A stretch of 31,852 nucleotides of DNA, taken from positions 1-31,852 of the forward strand of contig NZ_MWSM01000046.1 in NCBI RefSeq assembly GCF_002087075.1, written 5' to 3'. Below the pieces are notes generated by a model. The model had not been told where the DNA came from. It made no database searches and saw only the letters and a list, made by a program, of their open reading frames with translations. Source of the DNA: Streptococcus pseudopneumoniae ATCC BAA-960 = CCUG 49455 (GTDB lineage: Bacteria; Bacillota; Bacilli; Lactobacillales; Streptococcaceae). Of this stretch, positions 10,036-17,446 are shown piece after piece. Both the position numbers and the translations under genes were made by a program. The stretch's first letter is position 1, and each line of letters begins with the position of its first letter.

Positions 10036-11151
10036 TTAGACATTAAAGCGGAATTCCATGATATCGCCATCTTGAACGATATATTCTTTTCCTTCTTCAC
10101 GCAAGCGTCCAGCTTCTTTTACGGCCTTTTCAGATCCGTATTTCACTAAATCCTCATATGACATGGTTACTGCACGAATAAATCCTTTTTCAAAGTCTGA
10201 GTGGATAATCCCAGCTGCTTGAGGAGCCTTCATACTACGTTTGAAAGTCCAAGCGCGAACTTCTTTTTCACCAGCTGTGAAGTAAGTTCCCAATCCAAGC
10301 AAGTGGTAAGCTGCACGCGTCAACTTATCTACACCTGATTCTGTCAAACCAATGGCTTCAAGAAACTCTTTTTTATCTTCATCGTCCAATTCAGAAATTT
10401 CTTCCTCAGCACGCGCAGAAATGACGACTACTTCAGCATTTTCTGTCGCTGCAAATTCACGAATTTGTTTGACATAGTTGATAGAGTCAGGTTCTGAAAC
10501 CACATCCTCGTCAACATTAGCAACATAGAGCACTGGTTTAGTCGTCAAAAGGAAAAGACCTTTTACAACCTTTTGTTCCTCATCTGTAAATTCAATAGTT
10601 CGAGCTGATTTCCCATCTTCAAGGACTGGTTTAATCTTTTGAAGAACATTAAACTCAGCTACTGATTCTTTATCTTTTTGCGTACGTGCCATCTTTTCTA
10701 CACGCGCATATCGTTTGTTCACCGATTCTAAGTCAGCAAGAATCAATTCTAGGTTAATGGTGTCAATATCGGCAAGTGGATCTACAAAGGCGTCTTCACG
10801 TCCTTGCTCGCGCATCACATTTTCATCATCAAAAGCACGAACTACGTGAACAATCGCATCTACTTCACGAATATTGGCCAAGAATTTATTCCCTAGCCCT
10901 TCTCCTTTTGAAGCTCCTTTTACAATCCCTGCAATATCTGTAAATTCAAATGTTGTTGGCACTGTCTTTTTAGGAGTAATCATTTCAGTTAGTTTTTGTA
11001 GGCGTTCATCTGGAACTTCAACCATTCCAACGTTTGGATCAATCGTCGCAAATGGGTAGTTTGCTGCCTCTGCTCCTGCTTTTGTAATTGCATTAAATAG
11101 TGTTGATTTACCAACGTTTGGCAAACCAACGATACCTGCTGTCAAAGCCAT
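10036..11151 (-). CDS. ychF: Redox/ribosome-associated ATPase of the YchF (OLA1) family
   Basis: Obg-like P-loop ATPase that binds ribosomes; in several bacteria it responds to oxidative stress. Translation most likely starts at 11151 (MALTAGIVG). A GGAG element sits 10 nt upstream of that ATG, while the in-frame ATG at 11160 is only one base from the same element. This gives 371 residues, the usual length. The G1 loop GLPNVGKST, the G3 [10 protein letters not shown] and a C-terminal TGS domain (after about residue 280, ending in [12 protein letters not shown]) are present. The G4 position reads NVDE instead of NKxD, as expected for this family's ATP preference. An extended -10 promoter lies upstream. 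Confidence 0.97.
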   Translation of the reverse strand: MALTAGIVGLPNVGKSTLFNAITKAGAEAANYPFATIDPNVGMVEVPDERLQKLTEMITPKKTVPTTFEFTDIAGIVKGASKGEGLGNKFLANIREVDAIVHVVRAFDDENVMREQGREDAFVDPLADIDTINLELILADLESVNKRYARVEKMARTQKDKESVAEFNVLQKIKPVLEDGKSARTIEFTDEEQKVVKGLFLLTTKPVLYVANVDEDVVSEPDSINYVKQIREFAATENAEVVVISARAEEEISELDDEDKKEFLEAIGLTESGVDKLTRAAYHLLGLGTYFTAGEKEVRAWTFKRSMKAPQAAGIIHSDFEKGFIRAVTMSYEDLVKYGSEKAVKEAGRLREEGKEYIVQDGDIMEFRFNV

Positions 11152-11186
11152 ATTTCTCATTCTCCGTTTTCATTTCAATCCCTAAT

Positions 11187-11195
11187 ATTATAACA
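11187..11195 (-). promoter_or_regulatory. Extended -10 promoter of ychF
   Basis: The minus strand reads TGTTATAAT, a perfect extended -10, 35 nt ahead of the chosen ychF start. The -35 region is poor, as is usual for extended -10 promoters. Confidence 0.6.
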
Positions 11196-11214
11196 CAAAA
11201 AGGGAAAACTTGCT

Positions 11215-11233
11215 AACCCTCTAACTAAGGGTT
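11215..11233 (-). terminator. Small hairpin after the DUF951 gene
   Basis: AACCCT (11215-11220) and AGGGTT (11228-11233) form a 6-bp stem with a 7-nt loop, just past the DUF951 stop codon. The downstream minus-strand sequence (AGCAAGTTTTCCC) holds only four consecutive T residues, so any termination would be weak. Confidence 0.35.
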
Positions 11234-11234
11234 C

Positions 11235-11429
11235 TCAGTCAATAATTTTATTCATTTTTCGATCAAAATCATAGCGTCCCATCATGACAACATGGTCACA
11301 ATTACTGCATTTGATTTTGATATCTGCTCCTACACGTGTAATTTCCCAACGATTAGCTTTTTTTCCTGTTGACTTGATGGTGCAAGCATGTGGTTTTTTC
11401 ATTTCAACAAAATTTCCAACTTGATACAT
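11235..11429 (-). CDS. DUF951 small zinc-ribbon-like protein
   Basis: Orthologous in position to pneumococcal SP_0003; function unknown. The start is set at 11429 (MYQVGNFVEM) because AAGGAG lies 6 nt upstream. A further upstream in-frame ATG would put the family's conserved N-terminus 18 residues inside the protein. The 64-residue product has the family pattern: a beta-rich N-terminus with MKKPHACxxK, then WEITRVGADIKIKCSNCDH with a CxxC pair, then VMMGRYDFDRKMNKI. The CxxC and nearby His and Cys residues could hold a metal or contact nucleic acid, but this is inference. It lies between dnaN and ychF and is transcribed with them or from its own extended -10 promoter. Confidence 0.9.
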   Translation of the reverse strand: MYQVGNFVEMKKPHACTIKSTGKKANRWEITRVGADIKIKCSNCDHVVMMGRYDFDRKMNKIID

Positions 11430-11451
11430 ACTATTCTCCTTTTCTTTTTCG

Positions 11452-11460
11452 ATTATATCA
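11452..11460 (-). promoter_or_regulatory. Extended -10 promoter of the DUF951 gene
   Basis: The minus strand reads TGATATAAT, 22 nt ahead of the DUF951 start codon and directly after the dnaN terminator hairpin. This suggests an independent transcription start here. Confidence 0.6.
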
Positions 11461-11462
11461 TA

Positions 11463-11490
11463 AAAGAGGCGAGCTAAGCTCAACCTCTTT
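11463..11490 (-). terminator. dnaN terminator hairpin
   Basis: AAAGAGG (11463-11469) and CCTCTTT (11484-11490) form a 7-bp outer stem. An inner GAGC/GCTC stem (11471-11474 with 11478-11481) closes on a 3-nt loop. On the minus strand it comes 3 nt after the dnaN stop and ends in a short T run. Confidence 0.65.
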
Positions 11491-11493
11491 CAC

Positions 11494-12630
11494 TTAATTT
11501 GTACGAACTGGTGTAATGAGCTGCATGAAGTCTTCGTCAGTATCTGCTGGCACAAGAGTAAATGGACGAACAGCTGAGATAAAGCTAATGGTAACCTTTT
11601 CGCTATTTAAAGCTTTAAGAGAATCAATTAAGTAAGTTGGGTTGAAACTAATGGTCAAATCTTCACCAGTAACCTGATTAGTATCGATTTCTTCGTTTAC
11701 TTTACCAACTTCTGGAGAGTGAACATGGGCGCTAACAATACCACCTTTAATTTCAAGTTTCACAGTACCATTTTGAGTCGCACTTGATAAAAGACGAGCA
11801 CGCTCCATTGACTGGCGTAAGTTTACCACATCAAAAGTAATAGTAGTGTTAAAGTCTGTTGGAATCAAGCGATCTGTATCAGGATAGTTTCCTTCTAGGA
11901 GACGAGTATAGAAGCTAATATTTTCGCTTCTAAAGAGGATTTGGTTATTGGCAAAGAAAATCTCTACAGTTTCGATATCATCTGTAAATACCACTGAAAA
12001 TTCGCGTAGAGAACGGCTAGGAATCACGACATCAAAATCATCACTATTTTTCTCAAGCATTAATTTTTTCTGGCTTAGACGATGAGAGTCTGTTGCCACT
12101 GTTTTTAGCTCCTTATGCTGACTCAATACAAAATGAACACCTGTTAAAATTGGACGACTTTCTTGTGTACTTGCAGCAAAAGCTGTTTCATTGATAATTT
12201 TCTTGAGCAATTTTGTTTCAAGAACCAAAGGAGTGCTTGCTGAAATTTCTTGGATTCGTGGATACTGTTCACTATCTTTTCCTTTTAAGGTAATTTCTGA
12301 TTTGCCGCTGGTTAAAACAATTTGATTTTGTTCAATTTCTTTAAAATCAAGAGTTACATCAGGTAGGCTAGATACCACATTGATAAAGAAAGAAGCTTCA
12401 AGAAGGATCGAACCTAAAGAAGTAATTAATAGACCAGCATCTTCATTTTTTTGAGAAATAAAATTTTCAATTGAAATTTGACCATTTGAACCAATTAAAG
12501 TAACACCTTCATTGGTCACGTCAATTTTGACAGTTGATAAAATAGGAATGGCATTTTTAGAACTAATAGCTCTTTTAGTTGTATTTAAGGCTTGTAGAAA
12601 TAAATTTTTATTAATTGAAAAATGAATCAT
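11494..12630 (-). CDS. dnaN: DNA polymerase III beta subunit (sliding clamp)
   Basis: Ring-shaped dimeric clamp that tethers polymerase III to DNA and docks many repair proteins. The 378-residue product has the normal length. It has the three-fold domain pattern visible from the N-terminal MIHFSINKNLFLQALN, a central ESRPILTGVHF segment (typical second domain start), and the C-terminal strand ending QLITPVRTN, which is the streptococcal clamp tail. It lies downstream of dnaA on the same strand, separated by a 158-nt stretch rich in DnaA boxes and trio repeats that is likely part of the origin. AAGGAG precedes the ATG. Confidence 0.98.
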   Translation of the reverse strand: MIHFSINKNLFLQALNTTKRAISSKNAIPILSTVKIDVTNEGVTLIGSNGQISIENFISQKNEDAGLLITSLGSILLEASFFINVVSSLPDVTLDFKEIEQNQIVLTSGKSEITLKGKDSEQYPRIQEISASTPLVLETKLLKKIINETAFAASTQESRPILTGVHFVLSQHKELKTVATDSHRLSQKKLMLEKNSDDFDVVIPSRSLREFSVVFTDDIETVEIFFANNQILFRSENISFYTRLLEGNYPDTDRLIPTDFNTTITFDVVNLRQSMERARLLSSATQNGTVKLEIKGGIVSAHVHSPEVGKVNEEIDTNQVTGEDLTISFNPTYLIDSLKALNSEKVTISFISAVRPFTLVPADTDEDFMQLITPVRTN

Positions 12631-12665
12631 GGATTCTCCTTTATTTATTTTTAGTATTAGAAGGA

Positions 12666-12702
12666 TAATAGTAATAATAGAGTCTGTGAAATCTGTGGAA
12701 AA
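12666..12702. other. oriC: Basal unwinding element: DnaA boxes plus DnaA-trios (oriC, dnaN side)
   Basis: Reading the dnaA-to-dnaN direction (minus strand), a DnaA box TTTTCCACA (12694-12702) is followed directly by a degenerate box GATTTCACA (12685-12693). After a 4-nt linker come five CTA/TTA triplets (12666-12680), which are TAA, TAG, TAA, TAA, TAG on the plus strand. This order of box pair, short linker and trio repeats is the one defined for origin unwinding in Bacillus subtilis, where DnaA loads on the single strand. The assignment is by pattern. Confidence 0.7.
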
Positions 12703-12707
12703 CAGAC

Positions 12708-12745
12708 TTTAAACAAGTCATATCAAGTTTTTTGGCTTGTTTAAA
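12708..12745. repeat. Inverted repeat in the dnaA-dnaN spacer
   Basis: A perfect 10-bp inverted repeat (TTTAAACAAG at 12708-12717, CTTGTTTAAA at 12736-12745) with an 18-nt middle. T:G and C:G pairs can extend it by two. It lies between the trio element and a perfect DnaA box. It may be a weak attenuator after dnaA or an origin structural element. Confidence 0.6.
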
Positions 12746-12748
12746 AAA

Positions 12749-12786
12749 TGTGGATAAAAAAGATAATAAAGTAAAAGTTATCCACA
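12749..12786. other. Two perfect DnaA boxes behind dnaA
   Basis: TGTGGATAA at 12749-12757 (minus-strand box) and TTATCCACA at 12778-12786 (plus-strand box) face each other across 20 nt, immediately after the dnaA stop codon. Both match the consensus exactly. They belong to the second DnaA-box cluster of the origin. Confidence 0.85.
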
Positions 12787-12788
12787 AC

Positions 12789-14150
12789 TTATTTGATTTT
12801 CTTTTTGATTGATTCAATTTCTAAGCGTAAATTATCGTCTTCATCAATCAAAGATTTAATTTTAGCATGGGCATGAATAACTGTTGTATGATCTTTTCCA
12901 CCAAATTCCTTCCCAATTTTTGGAAGACTATTATCTGTTAGTTCTCTAGATAAATACATGGCTACTTGACGGGCTAACACAATGTTTTGAAGGCGTCTGC
13001 TTCCCTTCATTTCTTTGACACTAACTCCATAGAAGTTACCAACTTCATTTTGGATTTTGTCAATTGGGATGACGAGCATTTGGCTAACATCTTGTTTTCG
13101 AGCTCTAATAGCTTCTGCAGCAATATCAATAGTGATATCCTTGATATTTTTTACTCTGGCAATTAAAGTGATGTCGTTTATGGCTCCCTCAAGATCTCGA
13201 ACATTTGAATCAAATTGCCCAGCTAGGTATTCTAGAGTATCACTTTGGAAATTGTAGCCTAAATGTTCCGTTTTACTTTGTAAAATGGCAATGCGTGTTT
13301 CAAAGTCAGGGGGTGTGATAGTTTGTGTCAATCCCCAACTAAAGCGCGTGACAAGCCTCTCCTCGAGCCCTTCTAAATGTTTTGGACTACGATCACTGGT
13401 TAGGACAATCTGTTTTTGCTTGTCATGAAGGGCGTTAAAGGTATTGAAAAATTCTTCCTGAGTTGCGACTTTTTTTCCGCTGAGTGACTGGATATCATCG
13501 ATTAACAAAAGATCAAGACTACGATAGGTTTTTTTAAATTTTTCCATTTCCCCAAGTCTTAGGTGATCAAGAAAGTCATTAATAAAGCTTTCAGCAGGTA
13601 TGTATTTGACACGTGCATTTGGAATATTTTTTAGAATTTCATTTCCAATAGCGTTTAATAAGTGAGTCTTACCAAGGCCTGGTCCTCCATAGATAAAAAG
13701 AGGGTTATAGGTCAGAGCCAAATCTTCAGAGACAGCTAAAGCGGCTGATACAGCCCAAACATTTCCATCCCCTTGAATAAAGTTATCAAAGGTATACTTT
13801 TCTTTTAATCCCGTATCTGAATAAGGAATAGATACTAACTTTGGATTATAGTCATAAAGAGTTAAATTTGTAGCTTCTTCAACTTGTGAGCTAGTCGTAT
13901 CTTGAGGTTTGGTGAAAATATAGTGGGGAGTTATTTCAGCGTCATAAATTTCAAAACCAGCTACTACAATAATATCTTTTAGTTGTTTTTCCCAGACCAT
14001 TTCCATTTCAGAGCGAGGTAGAAATATAGTGGCAACATTTTCCTCTACCTTGATGAGTTCAGCTTGAATAGCATAGAAATCATACATGGATCGAGTCAGT
14101 CTTTCTTGTGCAAATTCTAATATACGATTCCAAAATTGTTTTTCTTTCAA
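12789..14150 (-). CDS. dnaA: Chromosomal replication initiator protein DnaA
   Basis: AAA+ initiator that binds DnaA boxes and opens the origin. The 453-residue product has domain I at the N-terminus ([13 protein letters not shown]), a short linker, Walker A GGPGLGKT (155-162), Walker B LLIDDIQ (215-221), the box VII arginine region in RLVTRFSWG, and the domain IV signature [11 protein letters not shown] (417-427). The start codon is TTG, supported by a strong GGAGGAG six bases upstream and by the absence of any ATG close by. An extended -10 promoter overlapped by DnaA boxes suggests autoregulation. Residues agree closely with the pneumococcal protein as I recall it. Confidence 0.98.
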   Translation of the reverse strand: MKEKQFWNRILEFAQERLTRSMYDFYAIQAELIKVEENVATIFLPRSEMEMVWEKQLKDIIVVAGFEIYDAEITPHYIFTKPQDTTSSQVEEATNLTLYDYNPKLVSIPYSDTGLKEKYTFDNFIQGDGNVWAVSAALAVSEDLALTYNPLFIYGGPGLGKTHLLNAIGNEILKNIPNARVKYIPAESFINDFLDHLRLGEMEKFKKTYRSLDLLLIDDIQSLSGKKVATQEEFFNTFNALHDKQKQIVLTSDRSPKHLEGLEERLVTRFSWGLTQTITPPDFETRIAILQSKTEHLGYNFQSDTLEYLAGQFDSNVRDLEGAINDITLIARVKNIKDITIDIAAEAIRARKQDVSQMLVIPIDKIQNEVGNFYGVSVKEMKGSRRLQNIVLARQVAMYLSRELTDNSLPKIGKEFGGKDHTTVIHAHAKIKSLIDEDDNLRLEIESIKKKIK

Positions 14151-14193
14151 TCTTTTCTCCTCCTTTACTATTTAAAAGTTTAATACTAGAGAT

Positions 14194-14222
14194 ATTTTAC
14201 CATAGATAGCAAGAATTTTCCA
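14194..14222 (-). promoter_or_regulatory. dnaA promoter overlapped by a DnaA box
   Basis: The minus strand has an extended -10, TGGTAAAAT (14194-14202). A possible -35, TGGAAA, lies 17 nt upstream (14217-14222), inside the DnaA box TTTTCCACA (14216-14224). DnaA bound there would compete with RNA polymerase. The autoregulation is inferred. Confidence 0.55.
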
Positions 14223-14331
14223 CAAGCTGTGAAAAATAATCCACAATGTTACCAAACTTTATCCACAGGTTGGGGATAAAAGAAAAAATTATTGATTTAT
14301 TAAGCTTTTTATCGAAAAACATAGTGGATAA
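14216..14331. other. oriC: oriC DnaA-box cluster upstream of dnaA
   Basis: Six DnaA-box-like 9-mers occur in 116 bases: TTTTCCACA (14216), TGTGAAAAA (14228), TAATCCACA (14237), the perfect TTATCCACA (14259), TGGGGATAA (14271) and AGTGGATAA (14323). The first, third and fourth point one way and the others the opposite way. An A/T-only-rich block (about 14280-14315) lies among them. This is the standard streptococcal origin position between parB and dnaA. Confidence 0.85.
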
Positions 14332-14343
14332 CCTTGTGAGATA

Positions 14344-14377
14344 AAAAAATAAAAGAACAGCCTTATTTCAGGCTGTT
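14344..14377 (-). terminator. parB intrinsic terminator
   Basis: AACAGCCT (14356-14363) and AGGCTGTT (14370-14377) form a perfect 8-bp stem with a 6-nt loop. The minus-strand continuation is CTTTTATTTTTTT. The parB stop codon lies at the stem-loop junction, so the end of the gene is part of the terminator. It shields the origin from parB transcripts. Confidence 0.85.
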
Positions 14378-15121
14378 GATAATTCTACTATATTCTTCTT
14401 GATTTGAAAAAGAAATAATGATTTTTCCACTGTCTTTTTTAGATAGTTTAATTTCTACATCTAATCCGAGTAGTTTTCTTAACTGTTTTTCTTCATTTTG
14501 TATGAAATGATTCGTTTTTTGCTGTTTCTTTTGTTTTTTCTCTGTCAGAAGAGCTTCTAACTTCCTTACAGAAATATCTTCTTCTATAATCCGTTGAAAG
14601 AAATAGTCTTGTTGTTCCTTATTTAACCCAACTAGGGAACGCGCATGGGCTTGTGATAGTTTGCCATTTTCTACTTCTGAGAGAATCTGTTCTGGCAAGG
14701 AAAGTAAACGAATGGAGTTGCTGATATATGGACGAGACTTGCCCATTTTATCTGCAATTTCAGCATGGGTGAATCCTTTCTCTACGAGAGATTCATAGGC
14801 GCGTGCTTCTTCTATTGGGTTTAAATTTTCTCTCTGTAAATTTTCAATAATGGACTGAACCATCATCTCTTGGTCTGAAATCTGTTTAACAACAGCTGGG
14901 ATAGACCGTAGACCAGCTAAAAGTGAAGCCCGATAGCGTCTCTCTCCTGCAAGGATTTCATAACCAATAACAGGAGATTGACGAACAATAATCGGTTGAA
15001 TGACCCCATTTTCTTTGATAGACTGTGCTAGTTCATCTAGTTTTTCTCTATCAAATTCTTTTCGGGGTTGATAGGGATTTTTTTGTATATCTGTGATAGA
15101 AATCATTTCAAATTTTTCCAT
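14363..15121 (-). CDS. parB: Chromosome partitioning protein ParB (Spo0J)
   Basis: CTP-dependent DNA clamp that loads at parS sites and recruits SMC to the origin region. The 252-residue protein has the N-terminal ParB/Spo0J domain with the PYQPR motif (16-20). It has the nucleotide motif GERRYRAS (59-66), ENLQRENLNPIEEA (93-106), a helix-turn-helix (about 118-140) and a short lysine-rich linker before the C-terminal dimer domain. No parA/soj gene is next to it, which is typical of streptococci. Two parS sites are present in this window (2778 and 24697). It is 57 nt downstream of htrA and transcribed towards the origin. Confidence 0.96.
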   Translation of the reverse strand: MEKFEMISITDIQKNPYQPRKEFDREKLDELAQSIKENGVIQPIIVRQSPVIGYEILAGERRYRASLLAGLRSIPAVVKQISDQEMMVQSIIENLQRENLNPIEEARAYESLVEKGFTHAEIADKMGKSRPYISNSIRLLSLPEQILSEVENGKLSQAHARSLVGLNKEQQDYFFQRIIEEDISVRKLEALLTEKKQKKQQKTNHFIQNEEKQLRKLLGLDVEIKLSKKDSGKIIISFSNQEEYSRIINSLK

Positions 15122-15148
15122 GATTCTACACTAACACATCTTTTCTCT

Positions 15149-15170
15149 TATGTAAAGCTTTCTTTACATA
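15149..15170. repeat. Perfect hairpin between htrA and parB
   Basis: TATGTAAAG (15149-15157) and CTTTACATA (15162-15170) form a 9-bp perfect stem with a 4-nt loop. No T run follows on either strand, so it is not a standard terminator. It may affect htrA-parB transcript processing or be a protein site. Confidence 0.55.
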
Positions 15171-15178
15171 GATGTCAA

Positions 15179-16381
<1,203 letters not shown>

Positions 16382-16389
16382 TTACTGAA

Positions 16390-16422
16390 AGTATAAACTG
16401 ACTAGCTTAATTATAACTTAAA
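16390..16422 (-). promoter_or_regulatory. CiaR-type direct repeat and -10 of htrA
   Basis: On the minus strand TTTAAG, a 5-nt spacer and ATTAAG (16406-16422) match the CiaR repeat TTTAAG-N5-TTTAAG with one mismatch. Exactly 10 nt further lies the -10 TATACT (16390-16395), with no separate -35. This is the geometry described for CiaR-activated pneumococcal promoters, htrA included. Confidence 0.8.
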
Positions 16423-16430
16423 CACAAAAG

Positions 16431-16451
16431 TTTTACACAAACTGTGGATAA
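16431..16451. other. DnaA boxes in the htrA-rlmH spacer
   Basis: A perfect box TGTGGATAA (16443-16451) is preceded by TTTTACACA (16431-16439), which differs from TTATNCACA at one base. They lie upstream of the htrA promoter and about 2 kb from the main origin cluster. Confidence 0.7.
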
Positions 16452-16527
16452 CTCTTTTGAAGCTGTGATTTTCTTAATTGAAATCTATTTTTTATTTTGT
16501 GAATAAGATGTGAAAAAATAGAGAATA

Positions 16528-16536
16528 TGTTAGAAT
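16528..16536 (+). promoter_or_regulatory. rlmH: Extended -10 promoter of rlmH
   Basis: TGTTAGAAT is an extended -10 whose last base is only 6 nt from the rlmH ATG at 16543. Transcription would therefore start at or within a base or two of the start codon. No convincing -35 or strong ribosome site is seen. Confidence 0.5.
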
Positions 16537-16542
16537 AGAGTC

Positions 16543-17022
16543 ATGAAAATTAAAGTTGTAACAGTTGGGAAACTGAAAGAAAAGTATTTAAAAGATGGTA
16601 TCGCAGAGTATTCAAAACGAATTTCTAGATTTGCTAAGTTTGAAATGATTGAGTTATCAGATGAAAAAACACCAGATAAGGCCAGTGAATCAGAAAATCA
16701 AAAGATTTTAGAAATAGAAGGTCAGAGAATTTTATCAAAAGTTGCTGACCGTGATTTTGTTATTGCATTAGCTATTGAAGGGAAAATGTTCTCTTCAGAA
16801 GAATTTAGTAAGCAGTTAGAAGAAGCTTCTATAAAAGGATTTTCTACTCTTACCTTTATTATTGGGGGAAGTTTAGGATTGTCATCAGCTGTAAAAAATA
16901 GAGCCAATCTTTCTGTCAGTTTTGGTCGCCTAACCTTGCCCCATCAGTTAATGAGACTAGTTCTTGTTGAACAAATCTATCGCGCTTTTACGATTCAGCA
17001 GGGATCACCCTATCATAAATAA
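16543..17022 (+). CDS. rlmH: 23S rRNA (pseudouridine1915-N3)-methyltransferase RlmH
   Basis: SPOUT-class dimeric methyltransferase acting on pseudouridine 1915 in helix 69 of 23S rRNA, on assembled ribosomes. The 159-residue protein has the family length. It begins [16 protein letters not shown] and contains the knotted SAM site [10 protein letters not shown] (about 105-114). It ends in the conserved [24 protein letters not shown] tail. It is divergent from htrA; the tRNA-Arg promoter begins 1 nt after its stop codon and no terminator separates them. The orphan promoter implies an almost leaderless message. Confidence 0.97.
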   Translation: MKIKVVTVGKLKEKYLKDGIAEYSKRISRFAKFEMIELSDEKTPDKASESENQKILEIEGQRILSKVADRDFVIALAIEGKMFSSEEFSKQLEEASIKGFSTLTFIIGGSLGLSSAVKNRANLSVSFGRLTLPHQLMRLVLVEQIYRAFTIQQGSPYHK

Positions 17023-17023
17023 A

Positions 17024-17052
17024 TTGACTTTTAATTGAATTTTTGGTAGAAT
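17024..17052 (+). promoter_or_regulatory. tRNA-Arg promoter
   Basis: TTGACT (17024-17029), a 17-nt spacer and TAGAAT (17047-17052) with an upstream TG make a strong sigma-A promoter. The predicted start is a few bases ahead of the tRNA. Confidence 0.8.
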
Positions 17053-17062
17053 AATTGTGTTA

Positions 17063-17136
17063 GGTCTCATAGCTCAGCTGGATAGAGCATTCGCCTTCTA
17101 AGCGAACGGTCGCAGGTTCGAATCCTGCTGGGATCA
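17063..17136 (+). tRNA. tRNA-Arg (anticodon TCT)
   Basis: A 74-nt cloverleaf. The acceptor GGTCTCA pairs with TGGGATC, with A as the discriminator base. The anticodon loop CTTCTAA reads TCT (AGA codons), and the T arm is GCAGG-TTCGAAT-CCTGC. CCA is not encoded. The gene sits directly upstream of comC, and its terminator separates the two. Confidence 0.97.
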
Positions 17137-17146
17137 ATATAATAGC

Positions 17147-17175
17147 AAAGCTGGGAATTTTCCCGGCTTTTTTCT
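17147..17175 (+). terminator. Terminator between tRNA-Arg and comC
   Basis: AAAGCTGGGA (17147-17156) and TCCCGGCTTT (17161-17170) form a 10-bp stem with one T:G pair and a 4-nt loop, followed by TTTC and TT. In pneumococcus read-through of the tRNA terminator at this place supplies basal comCDE expression. Confidence 0.85.
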
Positions 17176-17184
17176 TAAAAAAGT

Positions 17185-17251
17185 ACACTTTGGGAGAAAA
17201 AAATGACAGTTGAGAGAATTTTATCTAAAACGAAATTCCATTTTGTATAAT
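17185..17251 (+). promoter_or_regulatory. comCDE promoter with ComE direct repeats
   Basis: ACACTTTGG (17185-17193) and ACAGTTGAG (17206-17214) are two 9-bp repeats with exactly 12 nt between them. This is the layout of ComE sites at early competence promoters. A TATAAT (17246-17251) lies 31 nt further, without a clear -35, as expected for an activator-dependent promoter. Confidence 0.85.
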
Positions 17252-17256
17252 GGTTT

Positions 17257-17274
17257 TTGTAAGTTAGCTTACAA
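17257..17274 (+). repeat. Hairpin at the 5' end of the comCDE transcript
   Basis: TTGTAAG (17257-17263) and CTTACAA (17268-17274) form a perfect 7-bp stem with a TTAG loop. With the -10 ending at 17251, transcription should start near the base of this stem. Confidence 0.65.
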
Positions 17275-17300
17275 GAAAAAACATTTTAGGAGATTTTATT

Positions 17301-17426
17301 ATGAAAAACACAGTTAAATTAGAACAGTTTGTATCTTTGAAGGAAAAAGACTTGCAAAAGATTAAAGGTGGGGAAATGAGACTTCCAAAAATCCTCCGTG
17401 ATTTTATTTTCCCAAGAAAAAAGTAA
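17301..17426 (+). CDS. comC: Competence-stimulating peptide precursor ComC
   Basis: A 41-codon gene whose product is cut after a double glycine by the ComAB exporter to give the competence pheromone. The leader (24 residues, starting [10 protein letters not shown]) ends in Gly-Gly at 23-24. The predicted mature peptide is [17 protein letters not shown] (17 residues). It keeps the E1, R3 and basic C-terminus of the pneumococcal peptides but differs from CSP-1 and CSP-2 in the hydrophobic core. An AGGAG lies about 9 nt upstream of the ATG. comD follows after 20 nt. Confidence 0.96.
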   Translation: MKNTVKLEQFVSLKEKDLQKIKGGEMRLPKILRDFIFPRKK

Positions 17427-17446
17427 TAAAATAAGGGGAAAGAGTA

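Noticed and set aside
11152..11160. Longer ychF start at 11160
   Set aside because: The GGAG element is one base from that ATG and correctly spaced for the ATG at 11151; family proteins begin MALTAG.
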